Origin: Nitriliruptoraceae bacterium
GTDB taxonomy: Bacteria > Actinomycetota > Nitriliruptoria > Nitriliruptorales > Nitriliruptoraceae
Length of the DNA: 43,573 nucleotides
Assembly: GCA_007120465.1 (NCBI GenBank)
Contig: SKNO01000247.1
Location: 1-43,573 of the forward strand
Reading direction: 5' to 3'
Below are positions 24,730 through 34,800 of the stretch, in pieces; position 1 is the first letter of the stretch; every line of letters begins with the position of its first letter. The position numbers and the translations under genes were made by a program. Under the pieces are notes generated by a model. The model made no database searches. It was not told the origin of the DNA and saw only the letters and a list, made by a program, of their open reading frames with translations.

Positions 24730-25592
24730 CCCCGCCCCGCCCGGTCGTCGACGACCTCGGGACCACGGTGACGGTCCCGCACCGTCCGGCACGACTCGTG
24801 TCGCTCGTCCCGAACCTCTCCGAGGTGCTGTGGTGGTGGCACCTCGCCGACCGGCTGGTCGGCGTCACCGAGTACTGCGTCGCCCCGCCCCGGGCCTTCG
24901 ACCACGCCCACCGGGTACGCGGCACCAAGAACCCCGACGTGGGTGCGATCGTCGACCTCGCGCCCGACCTCGTCGTCGCCAACGAGGAGGAGAACCGCGA
25001 ACTCGACGTGCAGCGCCTGCGCGCGGCGGGCGTGGCCGTGTACGTCACGCGGGTGCGTGGCGTGCACGACGCGGCCGACAGCCTCGAGCGTCTCGGTGCG
25101 GCGCTCGGGCTGGGCACGGCGGGCGAGCGGTTGGCCGCCACGATCCGTCGCGCCGCGAACGGCGTCGGCGGACGCGGGCCCCGGCTGTCGGCGGTGTGCC
25201 CGATCTGGCGCGACGGTCCGGCGAAGGGTGACGACGAGACGTGGTGGGTGCTCGGTCGTGACACCTTCGCGGCGGACCTGCTCGCCACCTGCGGGTTCGA
25301 CGTGGTCCCGGCGCTCGCGGGTCCCGAGGAGGACCGCTACCCGCGCTACCCCCTCACGGCGCTGGCGGAGGCGGATCCCGGCGCGGTGCTGTTGCCCGAC
25401 GAGCCCTACGCCTTCACCGCGATGGACGCCGAGGTGTTCGCGCACTGGCGCGCTTCGGTGCGCCACCTCGACGGCACCGCGCTGGTGTGGTGGGGTCCCC
25501 GGACCCCCGCCGCACTCGGCGACCTCGACCGGCTCCGCCGGTCGATCGCGCGCCGCCTCCGCCGTCGGGGGAGCGTCCCGGGGGGTCAGTAG
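24726..25592 (+). CDS. BtuF-like helical-backbone metal/cobalamin receptor without an evident signal peptide
   Basis: RPARLVSLVPNLSEVLWWWHLADRLVGVTEYCVAPP...GTKNPDVGAIVDLAPDLVVANEEENRELDVQRLRAAGVAVYVT; GTGA overlap with the upstream gene. Confidence 0.85.
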   Translation: MTPPRPVVDDLGTTVTVPHRPARLVSLVPNLSEVLWWWHLADRLVGVTEYCVAPPRAFDHAHRVRGTKNPDVGAIVDLAPDLVVANEEENRELDVQRLRAAGVAVYVTRVRGVHDAADSLERLGAALGLGTAGERLAATIRRAANGVGGRGPRLSAVCPIWRDGPAKGDDETWWVLGRDTFAADLLATCGFDVVPALAGPEEDRYPRYPLTALAEADPGAVLLPDEPYAFTAMDAEVFAHWRASVRHLDGTALVWWGPRTPAALGDLDRLRRSIARRLRRRGSVPGGQ

Positions 25593-26419
25593 CTGTGTTC
25601 GGGTCCGGGGAAGTCGCCGTCGGCGACCTCGGCCTGGAAGGTCTTGACCGCGTCCAGCATCGCCGCGCGCAGGTCGACGTAGTGCTTGGCGAAGCGCGGC
25701 GTCGGGCGGGTGTTCAGCCCGAGCAGGTCGTGCAGGACCAGCACCTGGCCGTCGGTGTGGGGGCCGGCGCCGATCCCGATCGTCGGGATCGACAGCGCCT
25801 CGGTCACCCGCCGGGCGAGCTCGGCGGGCACCGCCTCGAGGACCACGGAGAGGGCGCCGGCCTCCTCGAGAGCGCGGGCGTCGGCGACGAGACGCTCCGC
25901 GGCCTGATCGTCCCGGCCCTGCACGCGGTAGCCGAGCTGGTTCACCGACTGCGGGGTCAGGCCGAGGTGGCCCATGAAGGGCATCCCCATCGCCACCGCG
26001 CGGCGTGCGAACTCGACCACCGGCCCGGCGCCTTCGGCCTTGATCGCGTTCGCGCCGCCCTCCTTCATCAGGCGGATGCCGGCGTGCAGGCCCTCGTCGA
26101 CGGACACCTGGTAGGTGCCGAAGGGAAGGTCGGCGACGACCACCGCGCGGGCCGCGCCCCGGACGACGGCGGCCGTGTGGTGGAGCATCTCGTCGAGGGT
26201 GACCGGCACGGTGGAGTCGTAGCCGAGGACGTTGTCCCCGACCGAGTCACCGACCAGCAGCATGGGGACGCCGGCGGCGTCGAGCACCGTGGCGGTGGGA
26301 TGGTCGTAGGCGGTGAGCATGACGAAGCGCTCCCCACGCTCCTTCATGCGCTTGAGATCCCGGATCGAGTGCGGTCGGCCCCCCGCGGAGGAGGCATCCG
26401 TGGCAGCGTCAGACGACAC
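25586..26419 (-). CDS. panB: 3-methyl-2-oxobutanoate hydroxymethyltransferase
   Basis: RFVMLTAYDHPTATVLDAAGVPMLLVGDSVGDNVLGYDSTVPVTLDEMLHHTAAVVRG...FGTYQVSVDEGL...MGHLGLTPQSVNQLGGYR-like...GIGAGPHTDGQVLVLHDLLGL. Confidence 0.95.
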   Translation of the reverse strand: MSSDAATDASSAGGRPHSIRDLKRMKERGERFVMLTAYDHPTATVLDAAGVPMLLVGDSVGDNVLGYDSTVPVTLDEMLHHTAAVVRGAARAVVVADLPFGTYQVSVDEGLHAGIRLMKEGGANAIKAEGAGPVVEFARRAVAMGMPFMGHLGLTPQSVNQLGYRVQGRDDQAAERLVADARALEEAGALSVVLEAVPAELARRVTEALSIPTIGIGAGPHTDGQVLVLHDLLGLNTRPTPRFAKHYVDLRAAMLDAVKTFQAEVADGDFPGPEHSY

Positions 26420-26582
26420 CGTGTGACCCTTCCTGCCGGCCCGCGTGGGGTCCAGCGGCTGTACGGACGGTGGTGGAGGAAGTGTGCCGGGTCGGCACGC
26501 TCGATGCACACCCGACGCTCGGTCTCGGCGCCGACGGCCGTGGCGCGACGCGCGGGTCAGGCCGACCGACGGGAGCAGCCAG

Positions 26583-27167
26583 GTGGGTGAGCGCTCCGGG
26601 TTCCCGGACCTGATCGCGGTGCACCGCGACGGCCGCAGCGCGCGCGAGACGATCGAGCGGCTCTCCCGCGCCGGGATCGATGGTGGGGCGATCGAACTGC
26701 TCGGTGCCCGGGAGGTGGTCACCGCCGGACGCTACGGCGACCGGCAGGTCGACCGCGGCAGCTCCCTCGTGCTGGGTGGGCGGGTGCTGCGCGGGATCGC
26801 CTGGGGCCTGCCTCCCGGCATGGTGTTCGGCGCGATCGTGCTGGCCGTCGCGGCCGAGCCGTCGGGGCCCGTCCTCCTGGCGGGTGCTGCGGGCGGGGCC
26901 GGGCTGGGCGCGATCCTCGGCATCCTGCTGGCGCTGCTCACCGTCCCGACGATGGCCAGCTCGTGGGAGCGGACCTTCGCACCGATGGTGCCGGGCGGCG
27001 TCGCCGTCGGTGTGCGCGTCGACGCCGCGCGGACGCGCCGTCGGGCCCTGCCGGTGCTGCGGCGCGCGGCGGTCCACAGCCTCCTCGAGATCGTCGACCT
27101 CGACCGGTTCGTCGACGACGGACCCGTCGCCGACGAGGGACCCGCCGGTGGCGGGGCAGATCCTTAG
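26583..27167 (+). CDS. hypothetical protein with two hydrophobic segments
   Basis: VGERSGFPDLIAVHRDGRSARETIERLSRAGIDGGAIELLGAREV...GIAWGLPPGMVFGAIVLAVAA...LLAGAAGGAGLGAILGILLALLTVP; GTG start. Confidence 0.7.
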   Translation: MGERSGFPDLIAVHRDGRSARETIERLSRAGIDGGAIELLGAREVVTAGRYGDRQVDRGSSLVLGGRVLRGIAWGLPPGMVFGAIVLAVAAEPSGPVLLAGAAGGAGLGAILGILLALLTVPTMASSWERTFAPMVPGGVAVGVRVDAARTRRRALPVLRRAAVHSLLEIVDLDRFVDDGPVADEGPAGGGADP

Positions 27168-28903
27168 CCCCGCCAGCCGCTGGTGATCGGGACCCGCCGG
27201 TCCCGGCCGAAGGCCCGCTCGGTGATCTTCGGGCCGGGCGCTGCCTGCCGGCGCTTGTACTCGGCCCGGTCCACCATCCGGAGCACCCGGCGCACGATGT
27301 CCCGGTCGTGACCGCGCGCGACGATCGCGTCGATGCCGAGGTCGAGCTCCACGTACGCGCGGACGATGTCGTCCAGGGCCTCGTAGGGCGGCAGCGAGTC
27401 CTCGTCGACCTGCCCGGGTCGCAGCTCCGCGGACGGTGGCTTCTCGATCGTCGAGACCGGGATCACCTCGGCGCCGCGGTTCCGCCAGCGGGCGAGCTCG
27501 TAGACGAGCAGCTTCGGGACGTCCTTGAGCGGCGCGAAGCCCCCGGCCATGTCGCCGTACAGGGTCGCGTACCCGACGGCGTACTCGGACTTGTTCCCCG
27601 CGGTCAGCACGATCGAGCCGTGCTCGTTCGACAGCGCCATGAGCAGCAGGCCGCGGAGCCGCGACTGGAGGTTCTCGTACGCCACCCCTGGCTGGACGCC
27701 GTCGGGGTGCGCCCTGTCGAACCCGGTGACGACCAGGTCGCCGAGCACGTCGCTGGCAGCCGCCAGCGGGGCACCGATCGGAAGCTCGAGCAACCGGCAG
27801 CCCAGGTTGGTCGCGAGGGCGGCGGCGTCGGAGACCGAGTGCGTCGAGGAGTACGGCGAGGGCATGGCGACCGCGGTGACGTGGGGCGGTCCGAGCGCGT
27901 CCGCGGCGAGGGTGGTGACCACCGCGCTGTCGATCCCGCCGGACAGCCCCAGCACGGCGTCCTCGAAGCCGTTGTGGTGGCAGTAGTCGCGGGTGGCGCG
28001 GACCAGGGCCGCCCACACCTCACCGACCGGGTCGAGGGTCGCGGGCGGCGCACGCTCGGGCAGCGGGGCGCGCCCCGTCCCAGCACCTGGCAGCTGCGGG
28101 ACGTCCGGTGGCGGTGCGGAGGCGGCCACCTCGAGGTCGTGGATCACGAGGTCGTCGGCGAACTGCGCGCCCCGCGCGACGACGGTCCCGTCGGGGGCGG
28201 CCAGCATGGAGTCGCCGTCGAACACCACCTCGTCCTGTCCGCCGACGACGTTGGCGTAGGCGATCCAGGCGTCCCCCTGGGTCGCGTGGTGGCGGACCCA
28301 CCGTTCCCGGTCGCCGCGCTTTCCCCGGTGGTAGGGGGAGGCGTTGAGGCTGAGGACCACACGGGCGCCGGCGGCGACGCTCGCGCGCACCGGGCCCGCT
28401 TCCACCCACAGGTCCTCGCAGATCGTGACGCCCACCGGGATCCCCGCGATCGACACGACGCACGGCCGATCGCGGGGGGTGAAGTAGCGCGCCTCGTCGA
28501 ACACGCCGTAGTTGGGCAGGCGCAGCTTGTCGTAGGTGGCCACCACCTCGCCGTCGGCGAGCACCGCGGCCGAGTTGGTCAGGTCGCGCGTCGCCAGCGC
28601 GACGTCCCAGTGGTCGCGGTCGGTGGCGTCCCCCTCGCCGGCGCCGACGAACCCGACGACCGCGACGGTGCCACGGGGTCCTTCGGCGGCCAGCCGGTCG
28701 AGCGCGCGCAGGTTCGCGTCGACGAACTCGCGCTTGAGGAGCAGGTCCTCGGGTGGGTACCCGGTGATCGTCAGCTCGGTGAACACCACCACGTCGACCC
28801 CCTGCGCCGCTGCCCGCCGCCAGGCGTCCAGGATCCGGGCGACGTTGCCGTCGATGTCGCCGACCCGCGCGGGGATCTGGCCGAGAGCGAGCCGGAGCAC
28901 CAC
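27164..28903 (-). CDS. nadE: glutamine-dependent NAD+ synthetase
   Basis: Nitrilase-type N-domain (LALGQIPARVGDIDGNVARI...FTELTITGYPPEDLLLK...GVTICEDLW) and synthetase domain (AVLGLSGGIDSAVVTTLAADALG...TAGNKSEYAVGYATLYGDMAGGFAPLKDVPK). GTG 28903 or 28900 preceded by GGAGG; the track ORF extends to 28930. Confidence 0.95.
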   Translation of the reverse strand: MVLRLALGQIPARVGDIDGNVARILDAWRRAAAQGVDVVVFTELTITGYPPEDLLLKREFVDANLRALDRLAAEGPRGTVAVVGFVGAGEGDATDRDHWDVALATRDLTNSAAVLADGEVVATYDKLRLPNYGVFDEARYFTPRDRPCVVSIAGIPVGVTICEDLWVEAGPVRASVAAGARVVLSLNASPYHRGKRGDRERWVRHHATQGDAWIAYANVVGGQDEVVFDGDSMLAAPDGTVVARGAQFADDLVIHDLEVAASAPPPDVPQLPGAGTGRAPLPERAPPATLDPVGEVWAALVRATRDYCHHNGFEDAVLGLSGGIDSAVVTTLAADALGPPHVTAVAMPSPYSSTHSVSDAAALATNLGCRLLELPIGAPLAAASDVLGDLVVTGFDRAHPDGVQPGVAYENLQSRLRGLLLMALSNEHGSIVLTAGNKSEYAVGYATLYGDMAGGFAPLKDVPKLLVYELARWRNRGAEVIPVSTIEKPPSAELRPGQVDEDSLPPYEALDDIVRAYVELDLGIDAIVARGHDRDIVRRVLRMVDRAEYKRRQAAPGPKITERAFGRDRRVPITSGWRG

Positions 28904-28923
28904 CGTCAGACGCCTCCTGACAC

Positions 28924-28961
28924 GAAACACGACCGAAACGTGGGTTCAACGGCGAGGTAAC
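28924..28961. promoter_or_regulatory. four-unit, 11-bp-phased GlnR-box-like array
   Basis: GAAAC-acgacc-GAAAC-gtgggt-TCAAC-ggcgag-GTAAC at 28924, 28935, 28946, 28957. Confidence 0.55.
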
Positions 28962-29064
28962 CACCCCTCCGTAGCGTCCGGGACCGTACCGGCCAGGCCC
29001 GGCCGGGCGGCACCAGCGTCGCCGTGGGGCGGGCCGCCAACGAGCTGACACTGGAGGCCCTGCC

Positions 29065-30396
29065 GTGAAGCGACTGCTGAAGCTGGGGGTGGTGACGTCC
29101 GTGCTGCTGGTGGGGGCGGCCACTCCCGCCTACGCCCAGGACGCCCTCACCATCGAGGATCTCGCTCTGGGCGCCACCGTGCTGTACCTGATGGTCGCCA
29201 CGGTGCTGGTGTTCATCATGCACGCCGGGTTCGCGATGCTGGAGGCGGGGCTGACCCGGACGAAGAACGCCGCGAACATCATCGGCAAGAACCTGATGAC
29301 GATCTCGGTGGGGATCCTCGTCTACTACGCGATCGGTTGGGGTCTGATGTACGGCGAGCAGGTCGCCGGGCTGTTCGGCACCGACAACTTCCTGCTGCTC
29401 GGGGACGGCTACGCGCCCGACGCGACCCTGGAGATCGACTTCGCCTTCCAGGCGATGTTCGCGGCGACCGCCGCGACGATCGTGTCCGGTGCCGTCGCCG
29501 AACGGATGCGGTTCGGGGCCTACATCGCGGTCGCTGCGGTCATGACGGGCCTGATCTACCCGCTGGTCGGCGCGTGGACCTGGGGCGGCGGGTGGATCGA
29601 CGCGCTCGGCTTCGCGGACTTCGCCGGCTCCACGATCGTGCACATGACCGGTGGCGTGGCGGCACTGGTCGGTGCGGCGGTCCTCGGACCACGGATCGGG
29701 AAGTACGACCGGGACACCGGTGCGCCGCGGGCGATCCCCGGGCACTCGATGCCGCTGGTGGCGCTCGGCACCCTGCTGCTGTTCTTCGGCTGGTTCGGCT
29801 TCAACGGCGGCTCGGTGCTCGAACTCGACGGGGTCCTGATCGGCAAGGTGGTCGTCACCACCGCGCTCGCCGGGGCCGCCGGCGGGGTGATGGCCGGTGT
29901 CGTCACCCGGCTGCGCAACGGGCGCTGGGACGTGGCGATGACCGCCAACGGCATCCTCGCCGGGCTGGTCGGCATCACCGCAGGCGCCGACGCGGTGAGC
30001 AACGGCATGGCGGTGCTCGTCGGCCTGCTCGCCGGGGTGATCGTGGTGTTCTCAGTGGTGAGCTTCGACCGGTTGCGGATCGACGACCCGGTCGGTGCGA
30101 TCAGCGTCCACGGCACCTGCGGGGTGCTCGGGACCCTGTGGGTGGGGCTCGCGGCCACGGACGGCGGACTGTTCTTCGGTGGCGGCCTGTCGCTCCTGAC
30201 GGCACAGGTTCTCGGCATCCTGGGGGTCGCCGCGTGGGTCGGGCTGAGCTCCGCGCTCCTGTTCGGGTCGCTGGCGGCCGCCGGGCGGCTGCGGGTGTCC
30301 GAGGAGGAGGAGATCGAGGGTCTCGACGTGCACGAGCATGGCTTCCCCGGCTACCCGGAGCTCGCAGGGGGAACCAGCTACTCGTCCAACACCTGA
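29065..30396 (+). CDS. amt: ammonium transporter
   Basis: Signal-like N-terminus, then FIMHAGFAMLEAGLTRTKNAANIIGKNLMTISVGILVYYAIGWGLMYG...FAGSTIVHMTGGVAALVGAAVLGPRIGKYD...FFGWFGFNGGS. Confidence 0.95.
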   Translation: MKRLLKLGVVTSVLLVGAATPAYAQDALTIEDLALGATVLYLMVATVLVFIMHAGFAMLEAGLTRTKNAANIIGKNLMTISVGILVYYAIGWGLMYGEQVAGLFGTDNFLLLGDGYAPDATLEIDFAFQAMFAATAATIVSGAVAERMRFGAYIAVAAVMTGLIYPLVGAWTWGGGWIDALGFADFAGSTIVHMTGGVAALVGAAVLGPRIGKYDRDTGAPRAIPGHSMPLVALGTLLLFFGWFGFNGGSVLELDGVLIGKVVVTTALAGAAGGVMAGVVTRLRNGRWDVAMTANGILAGLVGITAGADAVSNGMAVLVGLLAGVIVVFSVVSFDRLRIDDPVGAISVHGTCGVLGTLWVGLAATDGGLFFGGGLSLLTAQVLGILGVAAWVGLSSALLFGSLAAAGRLRVSEEEEIEGLDVHEHGFPGYPELAGGTSYSSNT

Positions 30397-30403
30397 TCCC
30401 GCG

Positions 30404-30424
30404 ACCGTCGGCGATCCCGACGGT
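30404..30424 (+). promoter_or_regulatory. hairpin 1 in the amt-glnA intergenic region
   Basis: ACCGTCGG-CGATC-CCGACGGT, perfect 8-bp stem. Confidence 0.6.
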
Positions 30425-30427
30425 GGA

Positions 30428-30468
30428 CGCGGGTGGGGCGGCGCCGGGACGGCGCCGCCCCACCCGCG
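30428..30468 (+). terminator. hairpin 2 in the amt-glnA intergenic region
   Basis: CGCGGGTGGGGCGGCGCC-GGGAC-GGCGCCGCCCCACCCGCG, perfect 18-bp stem, 5-nt loop; no T-tract. Confidence 0.7.
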
Positions 30469-30546
30469 CGGGCGCCCCGCCCACCGCTCACTACGATGCC
30501 GGTCGCGCCGGTGACGCCGCGCGCCCGACTTCCCGAGGAGCGTCAC

Positions 30547-31893
30547 GTGGACAAGCAGCAGGAGTACGTCCTGCGGACCGTCGAGGAACGCGACGTCCGG
30601 TTCATCCGGCTGTGGTTCACCGACGTCCTCGGGTTCCTCAAGAGCGTGGCCATCACCGCCGCCGAGCTCGAGAACGCCTTCGAGGAGGGCATCGGCTTCG
30701 ACGGCTCGTCGATCGACGGCTTCGCGCGGGTGCAGGAGGCCGACATGCTGGTCGTGCCCGACGCGTCGACCTTCCAGGTGCTGCCGTGGCGTCCCGAGTC
30801 CCAGGGCGTCGCCCGGATGTTCTGCGACATCCTCACCCCGGACGGTCAACCCTTCGCCGCCGACCCGCGCCAGGTCCTCAAGCGCACCCTCGCCCGCGCC
30901 GCCGAGATGGGGTTCACCTTCTACGTCCACCCGGAGATGGAGTTCTTCCTGTTCGAGGACGTCGACAAGCCGGTGCCGCTTGACACCGGGTCGTACTTCG
31001 ACATGACGCCGCTCGATGTCCAACAGGACTTCCGGCGGCAGGCGATCAACATGCTCGAACGCATGGGCATCTCCGTCGAGTACTCCCACCACGAGGTGGC
31101 GCCTTCGCAGCACGAGATCGACCTGCGTTTCGCCGACGCACTGACGATGGCCGACAACATCATGACCTTCCGGCTGGTCGTCAAGGAGACCGCGCTGCAG
31201 CGGGGCATCTACGCATCGTTCATGCCGAAGCCGCTCGAGCACGAGTGGGGCAGCGCGATGCACCTGCACCTGTCGCTGTTCGAGGGGGACACCAACGCCT
31301 TCCACGACCCGTCGGACCCGTTCAAGCTGTCGCCGACGGCCCGGGCGTTCACCGCGGGGCTGCTGCGCCACGCCCGCGAGATCTCCGCGATCACCAACCA
31401 GTGGGTCAACTCGTACAAGCGGCTCAACGCCCGCCTGCACGGGCCGCTGCCCTCCGGTGAGGCGCCGGTGTTCGTCACCTGGGGCCGCTCGAACAACAGC
31501 GCGCTGGTCCGGATCCCGATGTACAAGCCCCGCAAGGGTGCGTCGACGCGGATCGAGTACCGCGCCCCGGACCCGGCCTGCAACCCCTACCTCGCCTTCG
31601 CCCTGATCCTCGCCGCGGGGCTCAAGGGCATCGAGGAGGGCGACGTCCTACCCGACGAGTCGGAGGAGAACACCTTCGAGCTCACTCCGGCCGAACGGGC
31701 GGCCGCCGGGATCGACCGGCTGCCGGGCAGCCTCGGCGAGGCACTCGCCCTGATGGAGTCCTCCGAACTGGTCGCCGAGACCCTCGGGGAGCACCTGTTC
31801 GCCTTCTTCCTCGCGAACAAGCGCCGGGAGTGGGACGACTACTCCGCGCACGTCACGGCGTTCGAGCTCGAGCGCTTCCTCCCCGTGCTCTAG
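30547..31893 (+). CDS. glnA: type I glutamine synthetase (alpha/GlnA2-like, no adenylylation tyrosine)
   Basis: VDKQQEYVLRTVEERDVRFIRLWFTDVLGFLKSVAI...GIGFDGSSIDGFARVQEADM...PEMEFFLF...ITNQWVNSYKRL; NTFELTPAER at the position of NLYDLPPEE. Confidence 0.93.
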   Translation: MDKQQEYVLRTVEERDVRFIRLWFTDVLGFLKSVAITAAELENAFEEGIGFDGSSIDGFARVQEADMLVVPDASTFQVLPWRPESQGVARMFCDILTPDGQPFAADPRQVLKRTLARAAEMGFTFYVHPEMEFFLFEDVDKPVPLDTGSYFDMTPLDVQQDFRRQAINMLERMGISVEYSHHEVAPSQHEIDLRFADALTMADNIMTFRLVVKETALQRGIYASFMPKPLEHEWGSAMHLHLSLFEGDTNAFHDPSDPFKLSPTARAFTAGLLRHAREISAITNQWVNSYKRLNARLHGPLPSGEAPVFVTWGRSNNSALVRIPMYKPRKGASTRIEYRAPDPACNPYLAFALILAAGLKGIEEGDVLPDESEENTFELTPAERAAAGIDRLPGSLGEALALMESSELVAETLGEHLFAFFLANKRREWDDYSAHVTAFELERFLPVL

Positions 31894-34800
31894 ATGGTCT
31901 CCCGGCGCGTCTCGCTGCAGGCGCGGTTGGCTGCGGCCGGCCTCGACGCCGGCCGGGCGACGCAGGACCTCACCGCGGCCGAGCTGGTCGACGAGGACGG
32001 TGAGGTCCGGCACGGGCTCCTGCCGCTGCTGTCCGAGGCGGCCGACCCGCAGGACGCCGTGCGGTGCGTCACGGCCCTGGCCCGGGAGCACCCGGCGCTG
32101 TTCGGCCGGGTCGCGGACGAGCCGTCGTGGCTCGAGCGCCTGGTGGCCGTGGCCGGCGCATCGCGACCGCTCGGTGAGCTGCTGGCCCGGCACCCCGACG
32201 CCGTCGCAGCGATCCGCACCGAGGACGGCGTCGACGTGGACGCGGTCGCGGCGAAGGTCGCCGAGGTGGTCGCCGGCTCGGAGGACCCGCAGGCGCAGGC
32301 GGCCGGGATCGCCGCGATCCGGCGCGTCAACACCGCGGACGTCGCGGCACGGGACCTGACGGGTGCCGCGGACGTCGAGGTGGTCGGCACCGAGCTGGCC
32401 GGTCTCGCCCAGGGGGTGCTGCGCGGCACCCTGACCGCGGTCCACACCCAGGTCGCCGACGACGCCCCGGCGGCGCGCATCGCCGTGATCGGGATGGGCA
32501 AGCTCGGGGGGCTCGAGCTCAACTACATCTCCGACGTCGACGTGGTGTTCGTCCACGCGCCGGTGGACGGTGCCGACGACGACGAGGCCAGCCGCGAGGC
32601 CACCCGGGTGATCACCGCCCTGATGGAGCTGCTCAACGCGTCGACGACGATGGGCCGGGCCTACGAGATCGACCCGACGCTGCGGCCCGAGGGGCGCAGC
32701 GGTGCCCTGTCCCGCACGGTCGCCTCCTACGCGGCGTACTGGGAGCGGTGGGCGAAGACCTGGGAGTTCCAGGCCCTGCTGAAGGCCCGTCCGGTCGCGG
32801 GCGACCCCGCGCTGGGTGCCGAGTGGCTGCGCCGCGCGGAACCCTTCATGTGGCCCGAGCGCCTCGACGCCGACGTCGTCGCCGAGATCCGGGGTATGAA
32901 GGCGCGCATCGAGGCCAAGCCCGAGGTGCGGCGTCACGGTGAACGGCAGCTCAAGCTCGGCCCGGGCGGGATCCGTGACATCGAGTTCGCGGTCCAGCTG
33001 CTCCAGCTCGTGCACGGGCGTGGAGACACCTCGCTGCGGCACACCGGCACGCTGCCGACCCTGCGTGCCCTGGTCGCCAACGGCTACGTCGACGACGAGG
33101 ACGCCACCCCCTTCGCGGTGGCCTACCGGCAGCTGCGCACGATCGAGCACCGGCTGCAGCTCGCCCACGAACGTCGCACCCACACGGTCCCCGACGACCC
33201 CGGCAAACAGGAGTGGCTGGCGCGGTCCCTCGGCTACCGCGCCGACGGTGACCGGCCGGCACGGGAGGGGTTCCTCCGCGACCTGTCCCGGGTGCAGGGC
33301 GAGGTGCGGGAGCTGCACGCCAAGCTGTTCTACCGTCCCCTGCTGGAGGCGTACGCGCGGGTGCCCACCACCACGACCGGGGTGAGCGTGCCCGGCGAGG
33401 TGACCGCGATCGGCCCGGAGGCGGCTCGCGAGCGGCTTGAGGCGCTCGGGTTCGTCGACGGGGAGGCGGCGCTCAAGCATCTCGGCGCGATGACGTCGGG
33501 GGTATCCCGCCGGGCCCGCACCGTGCGGGCGGTGCTGCCGGCCGTGCTGGAGGTGCTGCAGGACACGCCCGACCCCGACCGCGGGCTGGCGGCCTTCCGG
33601 GACCTGGTCGAGGGGCAGGGCGAACGAGCGGAGCTGCTGTCCCACCTGCGTGACCACCCGCCGGCGTCGGCGCTGCTGGCCACGGTCCTCGGCACCAGCC
33701 CCGTGGCCGGCGAACTGCTGCGTGACCACCCGCAGGGCATCGAGTGGCTCCGCGACGACGAGGCCCTGCGTGCGCAGCCCCGCACCCGCGACGAGCTCAC
33801 CCGCATGGCGCTGGCCCGTCAGCACTGGCAGGACACCGAGGCGGCGCTGCGCCGCTTCAAGCGGCTGGAGCTGCTGCGGATCGTCCTGCGTGACCTGTCC
33901 GGTGCCACCACCGTCGGTGGTGTGGGGGTGGAGCTGACCGCACTGGCGGAGGCCTGCCTCGTCGCGGCGCTCCACGCCGAGCTGGAGGCGCGGGCCCGCG
34001 ACCTCGACCTCGAGGATCCCGAGGACCTGCCGGTGCGCATCACCATCATCGGCATGGGCAAGCTCGGCGGGCGGGAGCTGCACTACGTCAGCGACCTCGA
34101 CGTGCTGTTCGTCCACGAGGTCGCCGACGGGGTCGAGGACACCGCGGAGGCGACGAGGCTCGCGCTCGACATCGTCGGCAACGTGATGCGTTCGCTGTCG
34201 ACGATCACCGCCGAGGGGTCGGCCTTCGAGGTGGACGCCGCCCTGCGGCCCGAGGGGCGCAACGGTCCGCTGTCCCGCTCCCTCGACTCCTACCGCAGCT
34301 ACTGGGAGCGCTGGGCCGAACCGTGGGAGCACCAGGCGCTGTTGCGCGCCCGCCGGGTCGCCGGGGACGTCGAGCTCGGCCGCCGGTTCGTCGCCGCCGC
34401 GGAGGAGGTCGCCTACCCGCGGGAGGACCCCGACGCGGTGGTGGCACCGATGCGGCGGATGAAGGCGCGGCTCGAGAAGGAGCGGATCCCGCCGCGGGTC
34501 GATGCCGAACGGCACCTGAAGCTCGGTCCCGGCGGGCTCTCCGACGTCGAGTGGACGGTGCAGCTGCTCCTGCAGTGTCACGGTGGTGCGCAGCCGACGA
34601 TCCGGACCACCTCCACGATGGAGGCCCTGGACCTGCTCGAGGACAGCGATCTCGCTGCCCATCGCGACGCGGCCTGGCTGCGGGACGGGTACCGGTTCCT
34701 GTGCGAGGTCCGCAACCGCCTGTACCTGCTGCGCCACCGGGACGTGGACGTCCTCCCGCACCCGCGGGACCAGGTGGAGAAGCTCGCCCGGTCGTTGGGG

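Noticed and set aside
26963-28960. 665-aa plus-strand ORF opposite nadE
   Set aside because: Shadow ORF of nadE; no recognisable domain.
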